DNA from: Vigna angularis
Taxonomy: Eukaryota; Streptophyta; Magnoliopsida; Fabales; Fabaceae
DNA length: 64,000 nt
Direction: 5' to 3'
NCBI RefSeq assembly: GCF_016808095.1
Contig: NC_068974.1
Span: 682,001 to 746,000, forward strand
Shown here: piece by piece, positions 29,931-42,946 of the stretch
How the letters are laid out: every line of letters starts with the position of its first letter
Numbering within the stretch: the stretch's first letter is position 1
Translations under genes and position numbers: made by a program
The notes under the pieces: model-generated
What the model saw: only the letters and a program-made list of their open reading frames with translations
What the model was told of the DNA's origin: nothing
Databases searched by the model: none

Positions 29931-32900
29931 ATTGATGGGGTAAGGTAAAGAAAAGAATATGCTGTTTTTCTTTCTTAATCCTTGTCATTTGCTTTGGGCC
30001 ACTGTAAGAACTATGCAGATTGACTTTGATGATTTCTGATAATCTATCTGTAACTTCCATTAATCTCTTCCTCGGTTTGATGTTTTTGTGTTACTTATAT
30101 TCATGTTTGATCTATTAGAGATAAACGATTAAGAATTAAATATGTTTTTAGTTTTTAAATTTATAATTGAAATTGAAATTTGTTTCTATTTCAAACTTTA
30201 ATAAATTTTGGTTTTCAAACTTTAAAAAAAAAATATAGTCTTCTTAATTTAATTTCGTCAACTTTTTTTACATGTCTTATAGATACTTTTTAATATGTCA
30301 ATAAAATTTCATGTAGTTTAATTAGAAGAATTATATTTATTATTATTTTTTAAAGTTTGAAGTTAAAATTTGAAAAATAGATGAATTTCAATTTTGTTTA
30401 CAAGTTTAAGAGTTGAAAACATTTACAGAAATGAAATAAATCAAGTTAATTTTATAACAATAAATTAGATTTTAAATTAAGTTAATTTTGTAAGGATATA
30501 TTATACTCAAGATCATCTCGAATTAATTTTGTAAGAAGGATTAGACTTAAAACCCCTTGTAATAACTAATACTAATCAATGTTTCTAATTAATCATCACA
30601 TAACTCCCTTTGTCCAACAATTGATGTAGTTTTAGGTTCTTTCATATGTATTAAAAATACACATAATAATAATAAATATATCTTTTTAAGATAGTTTGAT
30701 CGCCTCTTTTGTTTTAAATAAATACATTATTTTTACTGAGGCATGGAGAATAGTTAATTTAAGAATAAATTAAGAATGAAAAATAATGTTTAATAAAAAA
30801 CAAAGTAAAAATTATTTAAATTGGAATATATTTTAGAGGATTTTGAAATTTATTTGTATTTGGGAATGCACAAGCATTTGTTCTAGCTCCAACATAGATA
30901 TTCTGAAACAAAGTTAAATATTATCATAGACTAAGTATTAAAAAATAAGCTTATCATAATCTGATTTATGTTTGGACAGTTTTCTAAAAAAAGTAAATTA
31001 ATTTATTTTGAAGACATCTTGTAATGAGTGATTATGTGAACCATATTGATAATGTTTAATCAGTTGGTGAATGATTTGATGATTTAATAATTGATATTCA
31101 TTGAATCATACAAAATTTAAGAATAGAATAATTTAATGCTCTAAAAACCTTTTAAATTCTAAAGAAAAAAAATACTTTAAGTTCATTAGATGCTAGATAA
31201 TTCATTTTTTTAAAACAAAAAGGTGTTTTTAATTCTCCTCCCCCAACATCAATGGTGTAGTGTTCTCTATCATAACATTGTTCCTCTACAACCTTTTAAA
31301 TCCAATTATTTTTTTTATATCTAAAATTTTAGGGGAAAAATGGAAATAATGGTAAAGAATTTCTCTCTCACTAATATTAGAATACACATTCAAAGAAAAA
31401 CTAACAAAGAAATATAGGACCCAACTATGAGTGACTTTTTTTTTTTTTGGTTTATGTTTTGAGAATTAGAATGATGATGAAACATTGTAGCTCCAATAAT
31501 GCACAATGCATAACCCTTTTTTTTATAAGATTAAAAAGATTGAATAAATGCACATGGAAGGGACAATCCTCACATGTAACAAACCCTAGATTCATTGCAT
31601 TATAAGCTTTTCCACTTTGATGTGTATAAACCCTAAATCCAATCAAACCCTCTTCTCCTTGTCCTCTTTCTCAAATCATTCATCCATCACTTTTGTTTCT
31701 CCCGATGTTCACTTTCAATAATTGTTTAGAGAAAAATATTCTTTCACGCACCTAAATTTTTTATATCATTTAACACTATCGTTACTTACTTTTTACTCTT
31801 TTCTTTCTTGAAAAAAAATAAAAATTTACAGTTTTATGATCAATTTATCCTTGTATTCTATGTCAAACGAATGTGAAGTGTGTCATAATATTATTACTGT
31901 TTTTTAATTCTTTCTAAATAATATTTTACAAAATTATTTTAATCTTAATTATACATCACAAAATTTTTATTTATTTATTATAATTTAGTTATATATTTAA
32001 ATTCATGTAAATTTATATATAGGGATAGTTAAGGATAGCTTCTCATATACCATGTCAGTTTTTACTATGCAAATTATATTTAGCATGATCAACTTAGGAG
32101 TCGCAATATCTTACATATTATCTTTTGCACTTTTAGTTTTTAGAGATATAATCAGATTCCAATTACTTTTATCTTTTTGTTTTACATATTTACAACAAGC
32201 AAAATTTGAGAAAAGAAAGTAAAACTAAGGATGTTTAATTAATCTCTTTAATGTTTCTAAATTTAATTTTTGATTTAGTTAAGTTTTGGGTCTATGATAA
32301 ATTTAATTATGCTCAATTGAGTTCTTATCAAAACCTTTTTTTATCAATTGAGTATTCAAAAGTTTTATATTTTTCAATGAGTTATTATGATTTAATTTTT
32401 TCATTAACTGAATGACATTACTATCATATTGTCTAGTAATTTTACTTATTTATTTTTACACATTAATAAATATGAAATTTTATGATTAATATAAAATATA
32501 TTAAAGTTAACATAAAACGAGAAGTGACTTTATTATTATCATTAGAAAATATACATTAAATAACAAGAACTATCTCATAGTGATAATGAAAGAAAAAATT
32601 GAGTATTTTCAGTTTCATGATAAATTTACTTACTTTTAATTGAGTTTTTATTAAAAAAAATTATTGACTATTAAAAAAAATTATACTTTTAAATTGAATA
32701 TTTATGGTTTAGTTATTTTTATTAATCGGATAATGTGAGTGATGTTTTGTCTTATAATTTTATTTATTTTTCTTTCTGCGTATTTAAGAAAAATGAAGGT
32801 TATGATCAATATAAAAGTTAAATTGAATTTAATATATAAAATGTTTTAAACGATTTAATGGAGAACAAAATATTTTAAGCATTTTCACTTTAAGTATCTA

Positions 32901-35900
32901 TAAAAACTCAATTATAAAAAATATTTTTTTTATTGATTAAGAATTATAATTAACTTGATTTAATATTTTTATTTTGTATATACTAAAAAGGTATATAATA
33001 GTAGTGCCATATAGGAAAATAAATTTTTTATGTCTAATTTCTCTAAATATACTTTTTTTTTACTTATATTTAAATACAGAAGAAGTAACACATTACACTA
33101 AAGTACACACAAAAAAAGTGAAAATTAATTAGATAACAAATAAAAGTTCTATATACTTATTACACAAAAAAAAAAAAAAAACTAGAATGGGCCATGTTTT
33201 GTAGAACTAATTATATAACTTGTCTGTTCTGACAAAAACAAGAGGGACCTTTCATTTTCTTGGAATTAAAGGTAGAGTTTTCTTGTAAAGGGGATTTACA
33301 TGAAATTAGGTTAATATATATATACACATTAGAATAGGGTTGTTTAGTAGAAAGTAGTGGACCCCACTTGTCACCTTGTATTTTCCTAATTTGCCAATAA
33401 TGAAGCAAAGTCATGATTGGTGTTCACCCAAACCATTAATGGGTTTGGAATAAGTTTACTAATTTCTTAATTTAAAATTTTCAAGATAATATTAATTATG
33501 TCTCTTACAATTCTTACATCATTAAAATTTAGTACAACAAATTCTTATGATGTTTTTTTACTTTGGGGTAGGTAATTATACTCAAAGAAGTGAACAAATA
33601 AGATATATAGCATATTCTTGACTAACTAGATATGGATTCTTCAATTGTACTCAAAACATTCTTAACCAACATGTTATGATGTCTTGTAAAAAAAGAGTAA
33701 TTTGACCACATTTGTACACTAACAAAAACATAGTGTCATATTCACCACATTTTCAACAATCCAATACCAAAGGGTTACTTGTTTGTGCAATATTCTTTGC
33801 TTAATACTACAAAGTTTAAAAGGTTTGATAAAGAGCTTGAGTGGTAGTTAGTTAATGGTGCAATTCAACCTTCTCTTGCAACCATTCTAACCAAAGAAAA
33901 TGTGTCATGATATTTTATTAGTATTGAGACATGTAATGTAGGGCTCATAATGGATGCAAACTAGGTTTCCAATATCATTAGTACAAGGTTAATATTCTTC
34001 CATTACAATGCACTCTTCCCTTTTTGAAAACAAAAATTAAATGCTATGTGCTATTCTTAATGGGGTATGTGAGAGGGAAATGTTAGGTCATTCAATGTAT
34101 ATTAGCCTTAATAATTCTCAATGATTTTGCCCAATTAAGTACACCACTTTGTAGTTTTTTTTATGTTCACTAAAATGCCAAATGGAACCAAAACATTGAA
34201 GAAGTCAGCATAAATCAGATTAAGCTTAGAAAAAGAAAGATATTAATATATTAATGATGGTTGGTTTTCTCTTTCTTTGTCAATTGTGAAGTTTTTAGCA
34301 TATTCCTAAAGTCTTTATAATAATGGGAAGCTTTCATCCACTTGCCCTTAATATCCCCACAAACTATTTTCTTAATATTACTTATGATGGAAGAACACTC
34401 AATAATGGTGAAATAATGATTATGATTCTCTTAGGGCTAAAGAAAAATTGCATCAACACCATTTACAACCTTGCTAGCTCTTAAGCCACATTCCAAATGA
34501 AGAAAGTTATAAAGAAAACTAAAGAAATTAAGATACCCACTTTCACCACATTTAAGAGTTGTTAAATTATGGTTTACAAGTAGTTAGAGATTATTGCATA
34601 ATAAAAAACCTTATCATTACCATAATATCATATTCATGTATAAAAAGTTTATTGATAAATTTTTTGGAAGAGAATTCTCAAGAGAAAGACAACACTAATT
34701 AAATATAAATCCAAATCTACATAAAAATTAAATTATTTTTAATTAAAAACTTTAAGATAATAAAATTGTAAATATTTTTTCTTATAAATTATTTAATTTT
34801 TTCATTTTTACTTAATACTAGACTTAAAATTAAAATTAAATATTTCTTTTTATTAAATGGCTTCCACCAATTGATACTATGATTAAATTCAACTAATCAT
34901 TATATTATAATAGAAAGTTTAAAATTTAGTTTAATAAATTGAAGACTTGAATTGTTATATATTAAAATCACTTGTGATGAAATCATTATAGTTTGTAATC
35001 TTTTATAATTGAATTGTTATATATTAAAATCATGAACTAAGTAGATCATGCTGGTGACAAGAGATTGTGCTTGGTAATGGTCATTATTTCCAGTTTTTTC
35101 TTTTAAAAAATACAGAGTCTGAGATAATGCCTTTTTCTTTACATGTCCACTGCCATGTCTGTGTATTGTCTTTGTTGAATTGAAAATTCCAATCACATGG
35201 TGACACCATTTTCTATATTTATGATGGAATGAAAGAGAAATACAATTATTTATTAGCCATATAATGGTCAAAGAAAGTGACAAAAAAAAATGTTTTGGAG
35301 GCTACACATGGAGTTAATTTCCATTTTCTTAAGGTGAGGTTTTTCTGGAATTAATCTTTATTTTAAAAATATGTAAATGAATTAAAATATGACTTTATGG
35401 ATGAATTTAAAATATAATTATATAGAATTATTTTGAAAAAAGTTTGATAACACTGTAATGTGACATAGTAGTTGAAGCAAACCTAACAATGTCATCATTA
35501 TGACGGTTGTGGAAACTTGAGACATAAACTTCCTCATTGGGTGTAAAATGTTGACCAAATTAAAACCCATGTTTTTTATTTTATTTGTGTGAATAATTTT
35601 TTATTTAAGAATTAAAAATAAAATTCACTTAATATAAAATTTAAAAAATAATTATAAATATTTCATTTCATTTAAAACATAACTAAATTTAACAACCTTT
35701 CAGTGGTCCAAAAAGAAAAACTGTGGTAGGGCACATTCCCACACGACAGAGCAGTGCTGACGTGGTAGTTGTTGTAACATGAATTTGTCTCGCGTGGCAC
35801 AGAGTGACTGTAGTATGAAGAGGATCCAGCTGGCATCTGACAGTAAAACAGAGACTATTATTATAATAATAATAATAATTCTACCCATTTTGAATATAGA

Positions 35901-37523
35901 AAAGTCTAACAATTTTGTAATTATTTCTCTTTATTTTTTCACAAATCTGAAAAATGTATAAATTTTAATTTCACATAGAAAAAACCTAAAAAAATACTTT
36001 AGATTAGTTTCTATATTAAGAGGCTAAATTTATACATAAAAAAGTCAAGATAAGTATACAATTTTTAGATGAGAAGGAATAATACACAAAATAATTTTTT
36101 TTATAACAAAATTTTTTGAGCAAACTATCTCAAATATGTTCATAATATAAAAAATGCTTTTAATTACTTCTCAATTTGTGGTAAGAAGAAATATTGTGGA
36201 TGCTACCAATAAATAGAATGATACTTTTCTCTCTTACTTGTTGATTCATTCTTCCATGGCCAGCTGGCTTTAGCCATGAAACAATGCACACACACTTCAA
36301 TGTCTATCCATTTTTTATGCATTCATAGAGACTTGTACCAAACCCTAACCCTAATATTCCATATTCTATAATCATCTTTTTCCATTACCCTTTTTCATAC
36401 TTCAAGAAATTTTCTATTCCATCATGTGTTTCAAATTTCTTACTATTCCATCTATTCACTATATGCTGGTGTGAGCTGTACTTGACAAAACCTTTTTTTT
36501 TAATATTATGTTGATATTAAATATTTCTTAATCTTTATTTAGTGACTCTTTCTAATGAAATTTATCTTTTCAATAACCTTCATTCTTACATCTAGTAGAT
36601 AAAGGATTGAATAGTAAAATCTTTGAGGTGAAACAACTATTTAATCATTATTCCTAGTTTTTGATGAAGTACATTTATTTGGTAGTATTTAGGAAAACTT
36701 ATAGAAAGAAAAAAAAAAGAAAAATTAATATAATATTACACTATCTGAAAAAAAAATATAAAAATCTCACATTTTACCATATGAAAATACCTAAATGTAT
36801 GTTGATTAATTAATGAGTCATTCATTGAAGTTAATTAATATATATATTTGTAAGAGAGGAGTTTAATTTAGTGAAGAAGTTACTCATTTATAATATTAGT
36901 GAATCTATATTCAATGCTTATCCCTACTTGGAACAATGTTCCTTTCAAGTTTGAATATTAATTTTTTATTCAAACTATTAATATTGATTTTTATTTCTTT
37001 ATTGAAAAAAAAAACCTAGATCCTTGTATAAATAGAAAAAACTTGTTAGACTTATTTAACAATTATTTGCTACTTAAAAATATTGTGAAAAAAAAATTGA
37101 AAGTCCAATTAATTAATTAATTTACTTTTGTAGAAATTGTTATTATTTTAGTATTTGAATAGAAATAATGAAACATATATTTGAATAAATATTTAGTATT
37201 CTTTAGGTAATAAAATAAAATAATCTTGTTCAAAACACATGGGCAACAAAAAAGTAACTATGTGACGAAAGCACACAAAAAAATACAAAACAAGTTTTTG
37301 TCCAAACTCAAAACCGGAGCGACTTTTTGAGCGACGCGTTGCCTTTGGTCGTCAGACAATCTTGGTGTTCCCGCCGCCTCTTCTCTCTCCTCCAGACACC
37401 TACTTCTCTCTCTAGAAAATAATTGAAATAGAAAAAACCCATTAGCCATTAACAAACAACACATCACAAGGCTATTATAAAACTCACCAATCAAAGAATC
37501 ATTGAATCTTGGAGAAGAAAGCC
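29931..37523. other. 7.6-kb AT-rich intergenic region without supported genes
   Basis: All open frames here are short and lack family features. A degenerate foldback (about 30138-30430, arms around GTTTTTAGTTTTTAAATTTAT) follows beta-glucosidase 2. Simple repeats include A/T tracts near 33166-33180 and a TAA run near 35858-35880. A slightly GC-richer patch at about 35700-35850 has no recognisable content. The last part must hold the promoter of the gene at 37524. I see no RNA gene with confidence. Confidence 0.5.
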
Positions 37524-40125
37524 ATGGCAAAGTCCAAGAACAATGCCAAGAAGTTGTCTTACATTTCAGTCCCTTCTCAGATCATCAACTCCATATCGTC
37601 TTCTTCTCTTCAATCCTTGCTCGAATCTCCCAAGAAATGTGCAAGACATTCCAAAGTCTTCAGCTTTGTCAAATGGGGTAGGCCAAGATTGTTCCTTTTC
37701 ATTCTCTCTCTCCTTGCCTTCTTAGCCATGATCAAGCTAGGCTTCAATCTGGACACCCCATTTCCTCCCTTCCCTTGTGCAACCTCAGTAGGCTTCTCAA
37801 AATCCATGCCCGGAGTTGTGTCACAGGAGGGTGGTATTTTGGATGGTGCAGATGACACTGTTTCAGAGCCTCTGATTACCAGTGTGCAGTTACATGCACA
37901 GGTTCCAAGAGGAGTGGAAACCGTTGAAGAGGTTGAAAAGAGTGAGTTTTGGGAGCAGCCAGATGGGTTGGGTTACAAGCCTTGCTTAGGTTTTGGCAGG
38001 GAGTACAGGAGGCAGAGTGAGGGAATTGTGAAGAACAGGAGGAGGTACCTCATGGTGGTAGTTTCTGGAGGGATGAATCAACAGCGGAATCAGATTGTTG
38101 ACGCTGTTGTCATTGCTAGGATTCTTGGGTCTGCTTTGGTTGTTCCTATATTGCAAGTCAATGTCATTTGGGAAGATGAAAGGTAAAAAGATATACAGAT
38201 TCTTGTTCTGGTCTCGTTCTTGGTTGATCTTTATGTTAAATGAAGAGTTGAATTTTGCTGATTATAAATTAAGCTGTTACATTCTTGGATTAAATTTTAA
38301 TGATGACCACAAAGCATTGGTACAGTTTCAATCTAGTTTTGGATACTGATTTAATTTCTTTTCTTATTTGGACATGTCACAAGAGAGCCTTTTTCCTTAC
38401 CTGAGGTTTGTTTCCATTTTGCAGTGAATTTGCTGATATATTTGATTTGGAGCACTTCAAGAGTGTTCTTGCCAATGATGTGAGGGTGGTTTCAGCTTTG
38501 CCATCAACACATCTAATGACAAGGCCAGTAGAGGGGAGCCCTCCCCTTCATGCCACTCCCAGTTGGATTCGATCACACTATCTCAGAAGAGTAAGTTTGT
38601 TTTATCTCCACATTTGATCATTTCTGTGGATATCACTAAAATATCTGATAGAAATATAAGTGTTGCAGTATCATACACAAGTTGTTAGAAGTTAGAACCC
38701 TCTATGCTATTGTTTTAACTGCAGTGTTAATTGTGAATGCTTCTACTCAAGTGTTGTTCTTGTTGAACAAGAGTTTAACATGATTCTTGTTGTTCTATGC
38801 AGTTCAACAGAGAAGGTGTCTTGCTTTTACGTGGACTGGATTCGAGGCTGACAAAGGATCTTCCTCCTGATCTTCAAAAGCTTAGATGCAAGGTATGGCA
38901 AATTCTATATTCTCATGACAAAGAGGGAAAGGCAATTTGGAACTTCCTTTATACGCCTGTTTGGATATAAAGATGAAAATGCATCTGATAGTTTCTCCAT
39001 AGAAAAATATTCATAATGTTCTCACTTGTATTTCAGGTTGCTTTTCACGCATTAAGGTTTGCAAAGCCTGTTCAGGAACTTGGTAACAACATTGCCGAGA
39101 GAATGAAAAGCAAGGGACCTTACCTTGCTCTTCATCTACGGATGGAAAAGGATGTCTGGGTGAGAACTGGTTGTCTACCTGGTCTGAGTCCTGAGCATGA
39201 TGAGATTGTAAAAAATGAGAGGATAAATAGGCCTGAACTCTTAACTGCGAAATCAAACATGACATACCATGAAAGGAAGCTGGCTGGTCTCTGCCCCTTA
39301 AATGCTGTGGAGGTTACCAGGTAGATATAATCCTTCATTCTGTTTTTTCTACCATGATAATACATGTTTAAATAGAATTTAGGTGTCTTCTAAGTGTTAG
39401 TGTGTGAAGCTTTTCTGATCCTTTTTTCTCCTTCTCATTTATAGGCTGCTTAAAGCTCTAGGAGCTCCAAAAAGTGCAAGAATTTACTGGGCTGGAGGAC
39501 AACCGTTAGGTGGGAAAGAGGCATTGCAACCACTAATCAACGAGTTTCAAAATATTTACAGCAAGGAAGATCTTGCTTTACCTGGAGAACTAGAACCATT
39601 TGCAAATAAAGCTTCCCTAATGGCTGCCATAGATTACATAGTCTCTGAGAAGAGTGATGTTTTCATGCCATCTCATGGAGGAAATATGGGCCATGCAATT
39701 CAGGTATTATAAGACTATATAAACATTTCTTTAGCTAGAATAAGTTTGGCTAAACCTATTTAGAAGCATTCATTGGAGACAAATTTGAAAGGAAGAAACT
39801 TCTCTAGAAGCTAGAAGTAGCTTATATTGCAACAATGTATGTACTCTTAATATAGAGTTTGTAATATGTGACAGCTTCTAATTCTTGAAACTATATGTTA
39901 TTTCAGGGTCACAGGGCTTATGCAGGTCACAAGAAATATATAACACCAAACAAAAGACATATGCTGCCCTATTTTCTGAACTCTTCCCTCCCTGAAGAAG
40001 AGTTCAACAGCATCATCAAGGAATTGCATCAAGACTCATTAGGTCAGCCAGAACTCAGGACTAGCAAGGCTGCAAGAGATGTCACTAAGTATCCTATTCC
40101 TGAGTGCATGTGCAATGACTCATAA
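37524..40125 (+). CDS. O-fucosyltransferase family protein (GDP-fucose O-fucosyltransferase-like), 6 exons, 558 aa
   Basis: Exons: 37524-38182, 38425-38590, 38803-38892, 39037-39320, 39445-39703, 39907-40125 (1,677 nt, no stop). It is a type II Golgi membrane protein: a basic N-terminal tail, then one signal anchor (RLFLFILSLLAFLAMIKLGF, residues about 55-75). The lumenal domain shows the plant O-FucT signatures VSGGMNQQRNQIVDAVVIARIL, LHLRMEKDVWVRTGC and DVFMPSHGGNMGHAIQGHRAYAGHKKYITPNK. The family transfers fucose or related sugars to proteins or cell-wall glycans; the acceptor of this member is not known. An in-frame TTG-led extension to 37509 lacks an ATG, so 37524 is the start. Confidence 0.93.
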
Positions 40126-42946
40126 CATCACTGATCCCAGTTAATTGCACATATGATACCAAGCTTTTGGTACAAATATTACACAGAAATGGATGAACAA
40201 ACATGAAAAGAAGCCGGTTTTGGTAATCGGTATGATTTTGATCCCTTGCCAAACTTCTTGAGGTCACTTCCATGGGAACCACAGTTCTTGATAGCATCAT
40301 CTTGAAAGGCATGGTCAAGCATGCATATCCCTGTAGGTTTCCTCACATTCTTTCATTAAATACACAGAATTTGTATTCAACTATGTGAGGCAATGTAGAT
40401 TTTCATCAGTTGATAATAGGCTCAATCAGTGCATAGAACATATCATTCTTTGATTCTTTATAGAGTTTGTATAGATACATTCCCAATTCTTTGTAGTACA
40501 TATCAGTATAAATTCCCAGTTTTGGATGGAGTTATTTGCTCTTTCTAGATCACCTTATGCTATCTCTCAATTCAGCAGCAGCTGAAACTGAACATGTGAT
40601 TGGAATAGTTTCAGATTATATAAAGGTGAAAAATACTGATAATTTTCTTGTGCAAATTTCAATTAAGCATCATTGGCTTATATCAGATGAGGTTTAATCA
40701 TTTGCAATTTCTGATAACACAAAACACTGTATGTGTATTATTACCAGATTAAGATTGTTGAGGATGGCATTTAACAGGTAAATGTATCAATCAAGGTATT
40801 AATTTAAATAAATCAGTGCTTATCCAGGAATAGGACAAAATGTCTTTGATATTATTATCTGAAGCAGAAGGTTATCAGTTTGATTTATTCTAAAAGATAG
40901 GATTAGGGTGCCAATTGGAACCATTTTCCTCTAAAATAGGATGATGTTAACTACATTAAATGACATCAAAATAGGCTATCTATCTACTTTATATTTTATA
41001 TTTACTCATTTTTCTAATTTGAACTTTTAGGGTTTTCTTGTAATCTTAAACAATAATCTTTGCGTTTTTAATATTTATAATATTAGCTTATCATTAATTT
41101 AAATTATAGCTTCAATTTTAAATTTTTATCATCAAGTAGTTTTCTTAAAATCAAAGGACCTAAAATCATATTTTAAAAGCAATGCTATAATACTTATATG
41201 TATAATTTTAATATGTCATTTTATTAATAACCATTCAACTTAATTTAATATTTTATTTTAAATATTATATAATTAATTTAATAAACATATTTAAATCATT
41301 ACAACTTTACTAAAATACTAAAACATTACTATTTTTAATTAATACACTATTTATGTTTCATTTTAGACAAGTTTTTCTTTTTTCTTTTTAATTTTTTTAA
41401 TGCTTCTTTATTATTTTACTTCAATGTTACAAATTTATTAAGAATAAAATTAAATCTATTTATTCATTTTAAAAATGTTTACTACATCAACAAAATTATA
41501 TACATGCATCAATTAACTATTGCAAATAAGATATTACAAAAACATATATCTCTGCATCAATTGACTACTGCAGATAAGATATTACAATAAATTTAACTTT
41601 TAATTATCTATATATTATTCCATATTTTACATAATTAAGTTAATAAATAGATTTAATTATAAATATACTTAACCTATTCATTTAAATCAATATTTAAATT
41701 TCTAATTTTTCTAATCAAATAATTTTCCCACAATCAAACAACTTATTATTTTTTATTTTAAATCACAAAGTTTCACCAGAAGAAATCATATTAAAACAAT
41801 ATTACAATAATTAAAAAATACAAAATTATTCAATAATAATTAGTTTAGAAACAAAATATAATTAGTCGTTGATTAAGTTAGAGATTATTTTATCAATTAA
41901 AAATTATTGATATCAAATAATCTCATTATTAATAAAAAATAATAATAATTAGAGTCTATTGATCTCCAATATTAACTACTAAAAATTTAATTATATACTA
42001 TCAACTAAATTTAATATTTTATTCTATGTATTAAATAATTAACTTGGTAAAATTATTTAAACCATTACAAAACTTAATAAAGTATTAAAATATTAATAAA
42101 TTTAATTTAGTGCTGTTTATTTTTCATTTTAAAAAGGTTTTTATTTTTATATCTTTTCTTAAATACTCCCTTAATATTTTACTTCAATGTCACAATTGTA
42201 ATAAGAACAAAATTAAATCTATTCATTCAATTTTAAAATATTCACTACACTCAATAAATATTAATGAAATAAATGCTACAAATGTAATAAGAATAAAATT
42301 AAATCTATTTATTAATATTTTAAAAAATGTTCTAAACTCAATATAAATATGTATCTTCCATGAAATAATGATTGCAAATAAGATATTATAATAAATTTAA
42401 TTTCTTAAATATATATATTATTCTATGTTTTATATTATTAAATTAAAAAATAGATTTAATGATAAATGCACTTAAATCATGAATTTAAATTTCTAATATT
42501 TATTCTCAAATAACTTGTTATTTTTTTTAAATTCCAATATTAATTATATTTACAATCTATTTAAATTATTACAAATATAAACTTCAAATATCACCTTAAC
42601 TATTTTAATTATTAAATTTTTAATTTTAAAGGTTTTCAAAATTTCGGTTTTGTAAAAAAAAAAAATTGAAAAACAAATACAGAATTTAGTTTTTTGAAAA
42701 ACAATTTCCAACTTCCATTTTAAAAGTCAGAATTTGATAAACAGTATTATATCAGTGAAGAAGTGTTTAATAAACTATTGACTCGTAGAAAGTTTAGCAA
42801 TTCACATTCTGACGATGTGGGACTTCAAGGCACCGATTGTTATTCTACAGTAACACTGATATTATAACTAAAGCAGGAAAGGAAGAAACTGCAAACTGTG
42901 TGTAACTATGCATAACAATAACAAGCAAAAACTTTGGAAAAGAAGA
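40126..42946. other. AT-rich intergenic region between O-fucosyltransferase and MCTP genes
   Basis: No coding region was recognised. The two genes converge here, so both 3' UTRs lie at the ends. The middle (41215-42490) is an extremely AT-rich direct duplication, listed separately. Confidence 0.5.
41215..42490. repeat. Degenerate direct repeat, about 500 bp twice, offset about 780 bp
   Basis: Segments 41215-41700 and 41990-42490 share the same ordered landmarks: TTTAATATTTTATT, then AAAATACTAAAACATTA-like, then TACTTCAATGT, AAGAATAAAATTAAATCTATTTATT and TTGCAAATAAGATATTA. They are diverged and could be remnants of LTRs or a local tandem duplication. Low complexity makes the boundaries approximate. 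Confidence 0.55.

Noticed and set aside
33166..33180. Poly-A tract as a retrocopy tail
   Set aside because: No coding remnant precedes it; simple A/T tracts are common throughout this spacer.
35040..35060. Possible miR167-related sequence (inverse contains CCAGCATGATCTA)
   Set aside because: Only about 13 bases match the known miRNA and no pairing arm is visible nearby, so no precursor can be supported.
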